Source: Rhodococcus sp. ARC_M5
GTDB taxonomy: Bacteria > Actinomycetota > Actinomycetes > Mycobacteriales > Mycobacteriaceae
Assembly: GCF_022810405.1 (NCBI RefSeq)
Contig: NZ_JALGQE010000002.1
Coordinates: 124,001-188,000 of the forward strand
Length of the DNA stretch: 64,000 nucleotides
Reading direction: 5' to 3'
Below the pieces are notes generated by a model. That model did not search any database, was not told where the DNA came from, and saw only the letters and a program-made list of their open reading frames with translations. Of this stretch, positions 16,488 to 24,613 are shown in pieces. The position numbers and the translations under genes were made by a program. Each line of letters opens with the position of its first letter. Within the stretch, counting starts at the first letter, position 1.

Positions 16488-17141
16488 CTAGTTCAGTCCG
16501 TCGAGCACCGCGCGGGTTCCCGACAGCCCCAATCGTGTTGCGCCCGCGTCGATCATGGCCAGGGCGGCCTCCGTGGTACGGATGCCGCCGCTGGCCTTGA
16601 CACCCAGTCGCCCGCCGACGGTCTGTGCCATCAAGCGCACCGCCTCGACGCTCGCGCCGCCGGCCGGGTGGAACCCGGTGGACGTCTTGACGAAGTCGGC
16701 TCCGGCCTTCTCGGCGGCGCGACAGACCTCGACGATCGCGTCGTCGGACAGCGCCGCCGATTCGATGATGACCTTCAGGACAGTGCTTCCGGAGATGCCC
16801 TCGCGGACGGTGACGATGTCTGCCAGTACCGCGTTGTAGTCCCCCGCGATGGCCGCTCCGACGTCGATCACCATGTCGACCTCTTCGGCACCCTGCTGCA
16901 CCGCGAGCCGTGCCTCGGACCCCTTGATCAACGAATGATGCTTGCCCGACGGGAATCCGGCGACGACGGCGGTCAGCATTCCTTCGGCGCGAATCGGCAG
17001 CATCGACGGTGAGACGCAGACGGCGAGCACTCCGAGCTCCCGGCCTTCCTCGATGAGTGCGGCCACGTCGGCCGTCGTCGCTTCGGGCTTGAGCAGCGTG
17101 TGGTCGACCATTCCGGCGAGGGCAGCGCGGGTGAGTGTCAT
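16488..17141 (-). CDS. deoC: Deoxyribose-phosphate aldolase
   Basis: Cytoplasmic class I aldolase of 217 aa that cleaves 2-deoxyribose 5-phosphate to glyceraldehyde 3-phosphate and acetaldehyde, feeding deoxynucleoside salvage. Key features are [10 protein letters not shown] near the N-terminus, [15 protein letters not shown], the catalytic pair in VLKVIIES (Lys) and the Schiff-base Lys in DFVKTSTGF, and the phosphate loop KASGGIRT. Full family length. Start ATG 17141 follows GGAGG closely. It could act with the nucleoside transporters at the left end of the window, though it is not in their operon. The divergent methyltransferase begins 60 nt away. Confidence 0.96.
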   Translation of the reverse strand: MTLTRAALAGMVDHTLLKPEATTADVAALIEEGRELGVLAVCVSPSMLPIRAEGMLTAVVAGFPSGKHHSLIKGSEARLAVQQGAEEVDMVIDVGAAIAGDYNAVLADIVTVREGISGSTVLKVIIESAALSDDAIVEVCRAAEKAGADFVKTSTGFHPAGGASVEAVRLMAQTVGGRLGVKASGGIRTTEAALAMIDAGATRLGLSGTRAVLDGLN

Positions 17142-17200
17142 GCCCTCCAGCTTTTCACAGCTCTGCCGTCGGGAGCCCTGTCGGTCTACGATTTTTCTTC

Positions 17201-18043
17201 ATGACCGCAGCCTCGCTCGCCGCCACCTTCAATGCCACCAGCAGGGAGTTCGACGCGGTGACGCCGCAGGTCTGGGGGCCGGCCGGGCAATCGCTCGCCT
17301 TCGCGCTCGAGTTGGCCACCGGCGACGCGGTTCTCGACGTGTGTTCCGGCACCGGGGCGTCAGCGATTCCTGCGGCGGCGGCCGTCGGCCCCGAGGGTCT
17401 CGTGCACGCCATCGACCTCGCCGACGACCTGTTGGAGGTGGGCCGTGTGAAAGCTACCGATCGCGCCTTGCGCAACATCGACTTCGTCGTCGCCGACGCC
17501 ACCGTGTGGGAGCCGCCGTCGACGGTGCCCGACGCCGGGTACGACGCACTGGCCTGTTCGTACGGCATCTTCTTCCTGCCCCATCCCGCGCAGGACTTCG
17601 CTCGTCTGGTGTCGCTCGTTCGTCCGGGCGGTCGCGTCGGAGTGACGGTGTGGCGCAAGGGTGCGATCGAGGCGTTCGCGGGCACGTTCTTCGAGGTCAT
17701 CGGTGCGCATTCTCCGCCGAGCGAGCATGCCGGGTCCCTCGCGCAGGACGGGTACGACAAGCACCCGATCCGCCGGATGGAAACCGTGGATCTTCTGCGT
17801 GGGTGGCTCACCGACGTGGGCGCTACCGACGTCCGGGTCGTCGAGCTGTCCAACCACGTTCCCGCCACGGAGTCGTTCGTGTGGGATCTGGTGCTGGGCA
17901 GCGCGATGCGCGGCGCGCTGACACCGTTCGACGATGCGACTCGGGCGCAGATCCGTGCCGAGTTCACGACGCTGCTGGCCGAGTGCGGCATCGATTCGAT
18001 CGATCTCGGGACACTGGTGGCAACCGGGGTCCGCACGCCCTGA
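17201..18043 (+). CDS. Class I SAM-dependent methyltransferase (UbiE-like)
   Basis: Protein of 280 aa with SAM motif I VLDVCSGTGASAIPAA, motif II acidic residue in VHAIDLADDLLE, motif post-I FVVADATVW and motif III VRPGGRVGVTVW. This arrangement is typical of ubiquinone/menaquinone or small-molecule methyltransferases. ATG 17201 is chosen over an upstream in-frame start because a TACGAT box lies 8 nt before it. purU follows 14 nt after the stop on the same strand, suggesting co-transcription. The substrate is unknown. Confidence 0.88.
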   Translation: MTAASLAATFNATSREFDAVTPQVWGPAGQSLAFALELATGDAVLDVCSGTGASAIPAAAAVGPEGLVHAIDLADDLLEVGRVKATDRALRNIDFVVADATVWEPPSTVPDAGYDALACSYGIFFLPHPAQDFARLVSLVRPGGRVGVTVWRKGAIEAFAGTFFEVIGAHSPPSEHAGSLAQDGYDKHPIRRMETVDLLRGWLTDVGATDVRVVELSNHVPATESFVWDLVLGSAMRGALTPFDDATRAQIRAEFTTLLAECGIDSIDLGTLVATGVRTP

Positions 18044-18056
18044 GAGAATCGACGGC

Positions 18057-18941
18057 ATGAGTTCTTCCGTATCCGAGGATCGCCGCTACGTTCTGTCGCT
18101 CGGTTGCCCCGACAAGACGGGCATCGTCGCCCGCATCTCGACCTTCCTCGCCGAGGTCGGTGGATGGATCGTCGAAGCTGCGTATCACGCCGATCCCGAT
18201 ACCGGTTGGTTCTTCACCCGGCAGGCCGTACGAGCGTCGTCGGTCAGCATGAGCGTCGAGGATCTGCGTGCACGGTTCGCCGAGGTGGCCGCCGAGCTGG
18301 GGCCGGAAACCGAATGGGCGCTTCACGATTCGGGCGAACCCAAGCGCGTGGTGCTGCTCGTCAGCAAGGAAGCGCATTGCTTGCACGACCTGCTCGGACG
18401 CGCCGCGGGCGGCGAACTGCCCGCCCAGATCTCCGCGGTGATCGGCAACCACAAGTCACTCGAGCCGATTGCTGCCGCGCACGGCACTCCGTTCCATCAT
18501 GTCGAGTTCGCGAAGGATCCGGCCGAGCGGGGGCCCGCCTTCGAGGAGGTGCGGTCGCTCGTCGATTCCTACGACCCGCACGCGGTGGTGCTGGCGCGCT
18601 TCATGCAGGTTCTGCCGGAATCGCTGTGCGCGCACTGGGCCGGCCGAGCGATCAACATCCACCACAGCTTCCTGCCGTCGTTCGTCGGCGCGCGTCCGTA
18701 CCACCAGGCGTTCGCCCGGGGCGTCAAACTGATCGGCGCGACGTGCCACTACGTCACCGCCGAGCTCGACGCGGGTCCGATCATCGAGCAGGACGTCATC
18801 CGCGTCGACCACTCCGACGAAGTCACCGACATGGTGCGCCAGGGCCGCGATATCGAGAAGTTGGTGCTCTCCCGTGGTCTGCGATGGCACCTGGAGGACC
18901 GCGTGCTGGTGCACGGCCGCAAGACCGTGGTGTTCAGCTAG
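18057..18941 (+). CDS. purU: Formyltetrahydrofolate deformylase
   Basis: Cytoplasmic enzyme of 294 aa that hydrolyses 10-formyl-THF to formate and THF, balancing one-carbon pools for purine synthesis. It has an N-terminal ACT-like domain (VLSLGCPDKTGIVARISTFL, residues 11-30) and a C-terminal formyltransferase fold with the catalytic region INIHHSFLPSFVGARPYHQA and LIGATCHYVTAELDAGPIIEQ (His and Asp). ATG 18057 is the start; the open frame continues further upstream without family sequence. It is downstream of the methyltransferase on the same strand and ends 1 nt before the convergent hydrolase gene. Confidence 0.95.
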   Translation: MSSSVSEDRRYVLSLGCPDKTGIVARISTFLAEVGGWIVEAAYHADPDTGWFFTRQAVRASSVSMSVEDLRARFAEVAAELGPETEWALHDSGEPKRVVLLVSKEAHCLHDLLGRAAGGELPAQISAVIGNHKSLEPIAAAHGTPFHHVEFAKDPAERGPAFEEVRSLVDSYDPHAVVLARFMQVLPESLCAHWAGRAINIHHSFLPSFVGARPYHQAFARGVKLIGATCHYVTAELDAGPIIEQDVIRVDHSDEVTDMVRQGRDIEKLVLSRGLRWHLEDRVLVHGRKTVVFS

Positions 18942-18942
18942 A

Positions 18943-19968
18943 TCACAAGTTACGGAGCCGAACCACCTCGGCGTTGAATTCGTCGATTGCTTCCACCGAG
19001 CTCATGTGTCCGATGCCCGGGATGACGATCAGGCGGCTCAAGTGGTCGTGGTCGTCGAGGGCGCGGGCGAGTTTGCGAGCGTGCACCGGCGGGGTCAATC
19101 GGTCGGCCGAGCCGACGAGCACGCTGGTGGGCACGGACATGTTCCCCAGTGCCTCCCGAATGTCGAGGTCGGTCAGGGCGGCTCCCCAGACCCCACGGGT
19201 CCGAGGCGCGCAATCCAGCACGATCTTCTCGCAGAACGCCACCTCGGCCGGTGTCGCTCCGGGTGCCATCGAGATGTACTTGATGGCCTGACGCACCACC
19301 GGCGACGGCCGCAGCGGAAGTGCCGAACCGAGCACAGCGCGTCCGACCGGGGTGGGCACTCGGGGGAAACGCTGCGGCAGCGGGATGACGGTGGTTTCGC
19401 GGATGAGAGAGTCGGTGGCAGTGCTGGCGAGGAGCACAGCGCTGACGAGCCGATCGACCTGCTCGGGATAGTTGCCGGCCCACGCCATGATCGACATGCC
19501 GCCCATGCTGTGCCCGACCAGGACGGCCTTGTTGTCCTCGGCGACCGTCGCGGCGAGAACTGCGGCGAGGTCGTCGGCGAGGATGTCCGGACTCAGCGGA
19601 CGCGTACCGACATCACTGCGGCCGTGCCCGCGCTGGTCGTAGGTGATGACGCGATAGCGGCCGGCGAGCGCATTGATCTGCGGGTACCAGTAGTCGGCCG
19701 AGCAGGTCCAGCCGTGACTGAAGACGATCGGTTCGGCATCGGCGTCACCGTAGCTCCGAACGTGCAGGTGCGCCCCGTCATCGGTGACCACCTCGGTGAG
19801 GTGCGGTTCGTAGGTGGGGTATTGCAGTAGTTCGTCGGGCTGGACGTCGGTCGTCTTGGTGAACGAATGCAGGCGACGTCGCCGAACGACGAGTGCACCG
19901 AGACCGGCCGCCGCAGCGGCGCTGCCGATTCCGAACAGCGCGAACTCGACTGCTTTGCGTGAAACCAC
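18943..19968 (-). CDS. Alpha/beta hydrolase with N-terminal membrane anchor
   Basis: Protein of 341 aa. Residues 8-27 form one hydrophobic segment (ALFGIGSAAAAAGLGALVV) followed by RRRR, consistent with a membrane anchor facing inward. The hydrolase part has FSHGW (oxyanion hole), YDQRGHGRSD, nucleophile elbow GHSMGG and a C-terminal IPGIGHMSS His. GTG 19968 has AGGGG 7 nt upstream. It converges on purU with a 1-nt gap. The likely role is a lipid or small-ester hydrolase, inferred from the fold only. Confidence 0.9.
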   Translation of the reverse strand: MVSRKAVEFALFGIGSAAAAAGLGALVVRRRRLHSFTKTTDVQPDELLQYPTYEPHLTEVVTDDGAHLHVRSYGDADAEPIVFSHGWTCSADYWYPQINALAGRYRVITYDQRGHGRSDVGTRPLSPDILADDLAAVLAATVAEDNKAVLVGHSMGGMSIMAWAGNYPEQVDRLVSAVLLASTATDSLIRETTVIPLPQRFPRVPTPVGRAVLGSALPLRPSPVVRQAIKYISMAPGATPAEVAFCEKIVLDCAPRTRGVWGAALTDLDIREALGNMSVPTSVLVGSADRLTPPVHARKLARALDDHDHLSRLIVIPGIGHMSSVEAIDEFNAEVVRLRNL

Positions 19969-20049
19969 TGAAAATCCCCTCTACCTCGAACCCCCTGGCG
20001 GGTGCGGTAGACGGTACGCCCACAACGAAGCGGGCGTCGATGTGACCAC

Positions 20050-20340
20050 CTACCAGCGGGGTCCGCGCTGGATACTGTCGATCTTGGGTCGGACGTCGAC
20101 GAGGTACACCGCGATTCCGACGATGCCGATGATCCAGAACATGATGACCATCGGGCCGATCAGCGTGAGCAACAGTCCCACCGCCAGAATGCCCAACCAG
20201 GCGTTCTTGGTCAGCTTTCCGGCCGCGGGAAACGCATCCGGCCGTTGGCGCAGCGCATGAAAAATGGCGAACGCGGCTCCGGCAATCGAAATGATTTGCA
20301 GGATCAGGAAGATCGTCTGGGAGAAGCTGCTCGCAATCAC
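20050..20340 (-). CDS. DUF2516 family small membrane protein (Rv0476-like)
   Basis: Protein of 96 aa with three predicted membrane segments (about residues 8-27, 48-66, 66-82) and the family motif HALRQRPDAFPAAGKLTK. DUF2516 proteins are found next to hbhA in mycobacteria, as here. GTG 20340 lies about 17 nt after the hairpin that ends hbhA, with a TACACT box immediately upstream. It therefore may have its own promoter and a leaderless or very short leader. Function is unknown. Confidence 0.85.
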   Translation of the reverse strand: MIASSFSQTIFLILQIISIAGAAFAIFHALRQRPDAFPAAGKLTKNAWLGILAVGLLLTLIGPMVIMFWIIGIVGIAVYLVDVRPKIDSIQRGPRW

Positions 20341-20356
20341 GCCCGCCAGTGTACGA

Positions 20357-20392
20357 GAAACGACCCCCGCACCGCGCGGCGCAGGGGTCGTT
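20357..20392 (-). terminator. Hairpin downstream of hbhA
   Basis: ACGACCCCCGCACCG pairs with CGGCGCAGGGGTCGT with two mismatches. It is flanked by T-rich sequence on the plus side and a short T-run on the minus side. It lies between the stop of hbhA and the start of the DUF2516 gene. Confidence 0.6.
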
Positions 20393-20407
20393 TTCTTTAC
20401 GAATGCT

Positions 20408-21196
20408 TTAGCGAGTGGTCTTCTTCGCCGGAGCCTTCTTGGCCGGAGCCGGGGTGGCCTTCTTCGCGGCCGGTGCCGGTGCCGTCTTCTTTGCCGGAGC
20501 AGGCGTCTTCTTGATCGGCGAGTTCGCGTTGCTGCGGGTCTTGGCCTCGACCGTGCCCGCCACGCCGCTCACCTTGTCGGAAGCGTCGATGGCCTTCTCC
20601 TTGGCCTCGTCGCCCGCCTCGTCGATGTTCTCGGCGAGCTCGTCGGCCGCGTCGGAGATCTCCTCGGCACCTTCACGAACCTTGTCCGACGCGAGGCCGG
20701 CCATGGCAGCGGCGCGCTCGCCGACTGCGCGAGTCTGCGAGGCGACGGTTCCGAGGGCCTGCTCGGTGAGGTCGACGACGTCGTTGGCAGCGGAGTTGGC
20801 GCGCTCGAGGCTCTCTTCGACTGCCGGGGTGCGGCGAATGCGCTCGACGGTCTCCTCGCCACGCTCGGCGAGCGAGGTGTACAGATCGGAGGCGACCTTC
20901 AGGTAGGCCTCGGCAACCTTGCGCAGCTCCTCGGGGGTGAACCGCTCGCGGAGCTCGGCGATCTCGTCGGGAAGCTCGGCGGGCAGGTTCGCCAGACGCT
21001 CGCGCAGGCTCTCGACGCCCTCGGTGACGTCTTCGGAAAGGTCTGCGATGCGGGCGTTGACCTCGCTGGTGCGGCTCTCGGCGCGCGAACGCACCTGTGC
21101 GACGACGTCCGCTACTGCCTGGACGACGGCGTCGCCTGCACCGACGGCTGCGAAGATGGGGGTCTTGACGTTCTCGAAGTTCTTGGAATCAGACAT
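20408..21196 (-). CDS. hbhA: Heparin-binding hemagglutinin homologue (HbhA-like)
   Basis: Protein of 262 aa, mostly alpha-helical and probably coiled coil, with a Lys/Pro/Ala-rich tail built of KKTPAPAKKTAPAPAAKKA-type repeats. In M. tuberculosis HbhA is a surface adhesin whose methylated lysine tail binds heparan sulfate; it is also linked to lipid inclusions and septal growth. A non-pathogen homologue more likely serves lipid-body or envelope roles. ATG 21196 is chosen because AGGAGA lies 6 nt upstream. The start overlaps the XRE regulator gene by 8 nt, so the two are translationally coupled. No signal peptide is present, as in HbhA. Confidence 0.88.
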   Translation of the reverse strand: MSDSKNFENVKTPIFAAVGAGDAVVQAVADVVAQVRSRAESRTSEVNARIADLSEDVTEGVESLRERLANLPAELPDEIAELRERFTPEELRKVAEAYLKVASDLYTSLAERGEETVERIRRTPAVEESLERANSAANDVVDLTEQALGTVASQTRAVGERAAAMAGLASDKVREGAEEISDAADELAENIDEAGDEAKEKAIDASDKVSGVAGTVEAKTRSNANSPIKKTPAPAKKTAPAPAAKKATPAPAKKAPAKKTTR

Positions 21197-21656
21197 CGGG
21201 TGTCTCCTGTTCGTCGGGTTCGGGCTCCTGCGTCGACTCGTTCTCACGACAGAACGAGTCGTAGATCTCGATCAGCACTTGCTTCTGCCGCTCGGTGATG
21301 TGCTCATCGCCGAGCAGAGCTTCGCGCACCGGACCGTGGGGACGCGCTTCCAAGATCCCGGCCCGGACGTACAGCACCTCCGAGGAGACGCGCAGACCCT
21401 TGGCTATCTGCGCTAGCACTTCTGCGGACGGGTTTCGTAGTCCGCGTTCGATCTGACTCAGGTAGGGGTTGCTCACTCCGGCCCGGCTTGCCAGTTGCCG
21501 CATCGATACCTGTGCGGCTTCGCGTTGGGATCGGATGTAGCTGCCGATGTCCTGGGCTGCAGTCGTCACGACTGCGGCGACAAGATCCCCGGCCTCGGCA
21601 ACCACCTGCGTCGCTTCGGTCGCCTTGGCGACCAGATCTCCCTCGTCCTCGGCCAT
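21189..21656 (-). CDS. XRE family helix-turn-helix regulator preceding hbhA (Rv0474-like)
   Basis: DNA-binding protein of 155 aa. The HTH lies at about residues 44-98: REAAQVSMRQLASRAGVSNP, LSQIERGLRNPSAEVLAQIA. The C-terminal part (EARPHGPVREALLGDEHITE) is conserved in the family, followed by an acidic tail. It sits directly before hbhA with an 8-nt overlap, as in mycobacteria. The upstream region 21699-21731 carries three 11-bp-phased repeats that could be its own operator. The start ATG has GGAGG 5 nt upstream. Confidence 0.9.
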   Translation of the reverse strand: MAEDEGDLVAKATEATQVVAEAGDLVAAVVTTAAQDIGSYIRSQREAAQVSMRQLASRAGVSNPYLSQIERGLRNPSAEVLAQIAKGLRVSSEVLYVRAGILEARPHGPVREALLGDEHITERQKQVLIEIYDSFCRENESTQEPEPDEQETPDV

Positions 21657-21698
21657 CTCGGCCTCCTGTTTCGGTGTCCTACTGGACGGTACCGAAGG

Positions 21699-21731
21699 GT
21701 GCTAACTATTGCAAGCACTCTGCTAGCACTA
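21699..21731 (-). promoter_or_regulatory. 11-bp phased repeats upstream of the XRE-hbhA operon
   Basis: Three related half-sites follow one another on the plus strand: GTGCTAACTAT, TGCAAGCACTC, TGCTAGCACTA. An 11-bp period places them on the same DNA face. The last overlaps the stop codon of the DUF445 gene. This is a candidate autoregulatory operator. Confidence 0.45.
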
Positions 21732-23003
21732 GTGCCCGAAGATCAGATCCGAGATCGTGTAGATGGCCAGACCAGCGATGGAACCGACGACGGTTCCGTT
21801 GATGCGAATGAATTGGAGATCGCGTCCGACCTGGAGTTCGATCTTCTTGCTCGCTTCCTCGGCGTCCCAGCGAGCGACGGTGTCGCCGATGATCGTGGTG
21901 ATCTCGTCCGCGTAGTTCGCGGCGATGTAACTCGCCCCACCGAGGAGCCAACCGTCCACCTTGCCGCGCAGTTCCTCGTCGTCGCGCAGCCGCACGCCGA
22001 GGTTGGCGGTGTTCTCCTTGATCTTGGTACGCAGCGTGCTCGTCGGATCGTCCACCGACTCGGTGATCAGCCGCTTGGCCACCTTCCACGTTGCCGCCGC
22101 GAGGCCGGTGATCTCCTCGCGCCCCATGATCTGAGCCTTGAGCTTCTCGGCCTTCTCGATCGTCACCGGGTCGTGCTGCAGGTCGTTGGCGTAATCGACG
22201 AGGAACTTGTTGGCGGCCAGGCGCACATCGTGCTCGGGGTTGGAGCGGATCTTCCAGGTGAACTCGACGAGTTCCTTGTAGACCTTCTCTCCCAACAGGG
22301 TGTCGACGAACTTCGGCGACCAGTTCGGGGAATCCCGCGCGACGACGCGATCGATCATCTCCTGGCTGCCCAGCGCCCACTGATGAGCGCGCTCGGCGAG
22401 CATGTCGATGAGCGGCAGCTGACGGTTCTCGCGAAGCAATTCGTCGAGAATGCGGCCGATCGGCGGTCCCCACTGCGGATCGGCGAGTCGGCGGACGATG
22501 GTGCTGTCGATGACGGCCGTGATGTCCTCGTCGTTGAGAACATCGACGACACCGTGCAGCACGGTCGCCGCCTCGGCCGCGACACGTTCGGCATTGTCGG
22601 GCTGGGCGAGCCAGGTGCCCAAGCGCAACGGAACCTGAGCCGACGCGACCTTCTCCGACACCACCTCGGGTGCCAGGAAGTTGCTACCGACGAACGAACT
22701 CAGACTCGCGCCCAGCTGATCCTTCTTCTTCTTGATCAGCGCCGTGTGCGGAATGGGGATGCCCAGCGGGTGCTTGAACAGTGCCGTCACCGCGAACCAG
22801 TCCGCGAGCGCGCCCACCATGCCCGCCTCCGACGCTGCCCGGACGTAGCCCACCCAGGCACCTGCCCCCGTCGACTCCTGCCACCGGCAGAACAGATAGA
22901 CGATCGAGGCGAAAACGAGGAAGCCGGTCGCGACCGTTTTCATCTTGCGGAGGTCGCGGCGTTTGGTCTCGTCGTCGAAGTTCATGAGCTGCACAACCGA
23001 CAT
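21729..23003 (-). CDS. DUF445 family membrane-anchored protein
   Basis: Protein of 424 aa with one clear N-terminal hydrophobic segment (ATGFLVFASIVYLFCRW), the DUF445 motif GMVGALADWFAVTALFKHPLGIPIPHT, a long helical middle rich in EKVASAQVPLR-type heptads, and a hydrophobic C-terminal segment (VVGSIAGLAIYTISDLIFG). The layout suggests anchors at both ends with a large helical domain between. ATG 23003 is used; ATG 22983 (MNFDDE) is an alternative. Gene order with the XRE regulator and hbhA resembles Rv0473-Rv0475. The biochemical role is unknown. Confidence 0.87.
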   Translation of the reverse strand: MSVVQLMNFDDETKRRDLRKMKTVATGFLVFASIVYLFCRWQESTGAGAWVGYVRAASEAGMVGALADWFAVTALFKHPLGIPIPHTALIKKKKDQLGASLSSFVGSNFLAPEVVSEKVASAQVPLRLGTWLAQPDNAERVAAEAATVLHGVVDVLNDEDITAVIDSTIVRRLADPQWGPPIGRILDELLRENRQLPLIDMLAERAHQWALGSQEMIDRVVARDSPNWSPKFVDTLLGEKVYKELVEFTWKIRSNPEHDVRLAANKFLVDYANDLQHDPVTIEKAEKLKAQIMGREEITGLAAATWKVAKRLITESVDDPTSTLRTKIKENTANLGVRLRDDEELRGKVDGWLLGGASYIAANYADEITTIIGDTVARWDAEEASKKIELQVGRDLQFIRINGTVVGSIAGLAIYTISDLIFGH

Positions 23004-23064
23004 TGTGCCCAGAAATGTGACGGATCAACCGGACACAGCCTGCAATGGTGTCGGAGCAGGCGCA

Positions 23065-23070
23065 TAGGGT
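23065..23070 (+). promoter_or_regulatory. -10 box of a leaderless promoter (TAGGGT)
   Basis: TAGGGT ends 6 nt before GTG 23077 of the TetR gene, and no ribosome-binding site is present. Confidence 0.45.
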
Positions 23071-23076
23071 GGCATT

Positions 23077-23814
23077 GTGGCGAGAAATACGACGGAGGCA
23101 AAGCTGGACGAGTCCGAGCCGAGCGAGGACAAGCCCAAGGCCGAGAAGCCGGACGGCCGCAAACGTCGGTGGCGCGAGCACAAGATCGCGCGACGCGAGG
23201 AACTCGTCGACGGCACGTTGGCCGCCATCCGGCTGCGCGGTCGCGAGATCGGAATGGACGAGATCGCGTCGGAGATCGGTATCTCCAAGACCGTGCTCTA
23301 CCGGTACTTCACCGACAAGAACGATCTGACGAGCGCAACCATGTCACGGTACGTCGAAACGACGCTCGCCCCGCGCATCTACGCCGCGATCTCGCACGAG
23401 CTGGACGAGTACGAGCTCACTCGCGTCGTGGTGACCGCGTACGTCGAGACGGTGGCCACCGATCCCGAGGTGTACCTGTACGTCATGGCGAACAACGCCG
23501 GCAACAACCGCGACGTCGTCGCCGAGTCGGAGCGAATGATCGCCGAGTTGCTCTCGACCGTGCTGGGCGAGCGCCTTCGCCAACGCGAGATGGACTCGGG
23601 CGGCTCGGTGCCGTGGGCGTTCGCCATCGTCGGTGCGGTCCAGCTGGCCACCCACTGGTGGATCTCCAACAAGTCGATGTCGGCGGACGACCTGATCGAC
23701 TACCTCTGCATGATGATGTGGGGCGGAATCCACGGGGTCGCCATGGCCGACGGCTCACCGGCGAAGTTCAAGTCGCAGCCCCACCCTCTGGTCGACGAGT
23801 CCGGAACGTCCTAA
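23077..23814 (+). CDS. TetR/AcrR family regulator (Rv0472c-like)
   Basis: Repressor-type protein of 245 aa. A charged N-terminal extension (about 40 residues, EPSEDKPKAEKPDGRKRRW) precedes the TetR HTH: MDEIASEIGISKTVLYRYFTD near residues 65-85. The C-terminal ligand domain includes WAFAIVGAVQLATHWWI and ends with a YLCMMMWGGIHG helix. It starts at GTG 23077 with a leaderless promoter signature and diverges from the DUF445 gene (73-nt gap), its likely target. Its stop overlaps the convergent small acidic gene. Confidence 0.9.
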   Translation: MARNTTEAKLDESEPSEDKPKAEKPDGRKRRWREHKIARREELVDGTLAAIRLRGREIGMDEIASEIGISKTVLYRYFTDKNDLTSATMSRYVETTLAPRIYAAISHELDEYELTRVVVTAYVETVATDPEVYLYVMANNAGNNRDVVAESERMIAELLSTVLGERLRQREMDSGGSVPWAFAIVGAVQLATHWWISNKSMSADDLIDYLCMMMWGGIHGVAMADGSPAKFKSQPHPLVDESGTS

Positions 23815-23987
23815 CGCTCGTCGTACCCCTCGTCGTCCAGTGGCACCTCGGCTCGCTGGTCCAGAACGTCTCGAGCGTCGGCCTCGACGGGCAGATCGTC
23901 CACGTTCGGCTCGGCCGGCTCGTCCACGATCGGCAGGTCCTGCTGCGCGCGATCCTCGGCGGGAGTTTCGATGGGTGATTCGCTCAT
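23811..23987 (-). CDS. Small acidic protein, 58 aa, function unknown
   Basis: The frame opens at ATG 23987, preceded by TGGAGAC directly upstream, and ends at a TAG sharing bases with the TetR stop. The protein is very acidic, without a membrane segment, and ends in PVEADARDVLDQRAEVPLDD then EGYDER. This tail resembles short acidic proteins I recall from other Corynebacteriales, but no named family is assigned. Steady codon use and the ribosome-binding site support a real gene. Confidence 0.65.
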   Translation of the reverse strand: MSESPIETPAEDRAQQDLPIVDEPAEPNVDDLPVEADARDVLDQRAEVPLDDEGYDER

Positions 23988-24049
23988 GTCTCCATTCGTA
24001 CCATCGCTCGTCAGTTTGAGATCCGGCCCGGTCGGACATCCGAACAGGT

Positions 24050-24595
24050 ATGACCAACGAAACCCTGACCGGACGCCGCATCGCCATTCTCGCCACTGAC
24101 GGCGTCGAGCAAGTCGAGCTGGTTCAGCCCCGCGAAGCCGTCGAAAAAGCCGGAGCCACAGTCACATTGGTCGCACTCGACCATGGCGACATCCAAGCCA
24201 TGGAGAGCGACGTCAATGCCGCCGACACCTTCACCGTCGACCGCGTCGTCGCCGACGTGTCTGCGGACGACTTCGACGCCCTGATCCTGCCCGGCGGAAC
24301 CACCAACCCCGACCAACTTCGTGTCGACGCGGACGCGGTCGAGTTCGTCCGCGCATTCGTGCAGGCCCGCAAGCCCGTCGGCGTCATCTGCCACGGAGCC
24401 TGGACCCTCGTCGAGGCCGACGTCGTGAAGGGCCGGACGTTGACGTCCTACCCGAGCATCCGCACCGACATCCGCAATGCGGGTGGCACGGTCGTCGACG
24501 AGGAAGTGGTCGTCGACGGGAACCTGGTCTCGAGCCGCAACCCGGACGACCTGCCGGCCTTCTGCGCGAAGATCGTGGAGCATTTCCGCGCTTGA
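24050..24595 (+). CDS. DJ-1/PfpI family protein (type 1 glutamine amidotransferase-like)
   Basis: Cytoplasmic protein of 181 aa of the PfpI/YhbO branch. The opening RRIAILATDGVEQVELVQPREA and the nucleophile elbow VGVICHGAW (Cys) are diagnostic; the acidic partner is in DGVEQVEL. Family members act as stress-related deglycases, hydratases or proteases; the activity here is not determined. ATG 24050 follows a CAGG at short distance. It lies 16 nt before the iron-regulated lipoprotein gene, whose operator overlaps the end of this gene, so the two may be independently controlled. Confidence 0.9.
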   Translation: MTNETLTGRRIAILATDGVEQVELVQPREAVEKAGATVTLVALDHGDIQAMESDVNAADTFTVDRVVADVSADDFDALILPGGTTNPDQLRVDADAVEFVRAFVQARKPVGVICHGAWTLVEADVVKGRTLTSYPSIRTDIRNAGGTVVDEEVVVDGNLVSSRNPDDLPAFCAKIVEHFRA

Positions 24596-24613
24596 TAGGT
24601 TAGCGTGCCCTAT
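24595..24613 (+). promoter_or_regulatory. DtxR/IdeR-type iron box overlapping the start of the siderophore-binding gene
   Basis: ATAGGTTAGCGTGCCCTAT matches the IdeR/DtxR consensus (TTAGGTTAGSCTAACCTAA) at about 14 of 19 positions, with the left half best conserved. It reaches into the ATG at 24612. A TAGGTT element inside it could serve as -10, so repressor binding would block initiation. Confidence 0.55.

Noticed and set aside
21495..23978. Plus-strand open frame of 827 codons
   Set aside because: Antisense to the DUF445 and XRE genes and out of frame with the TetR gene; no recognisable domain.
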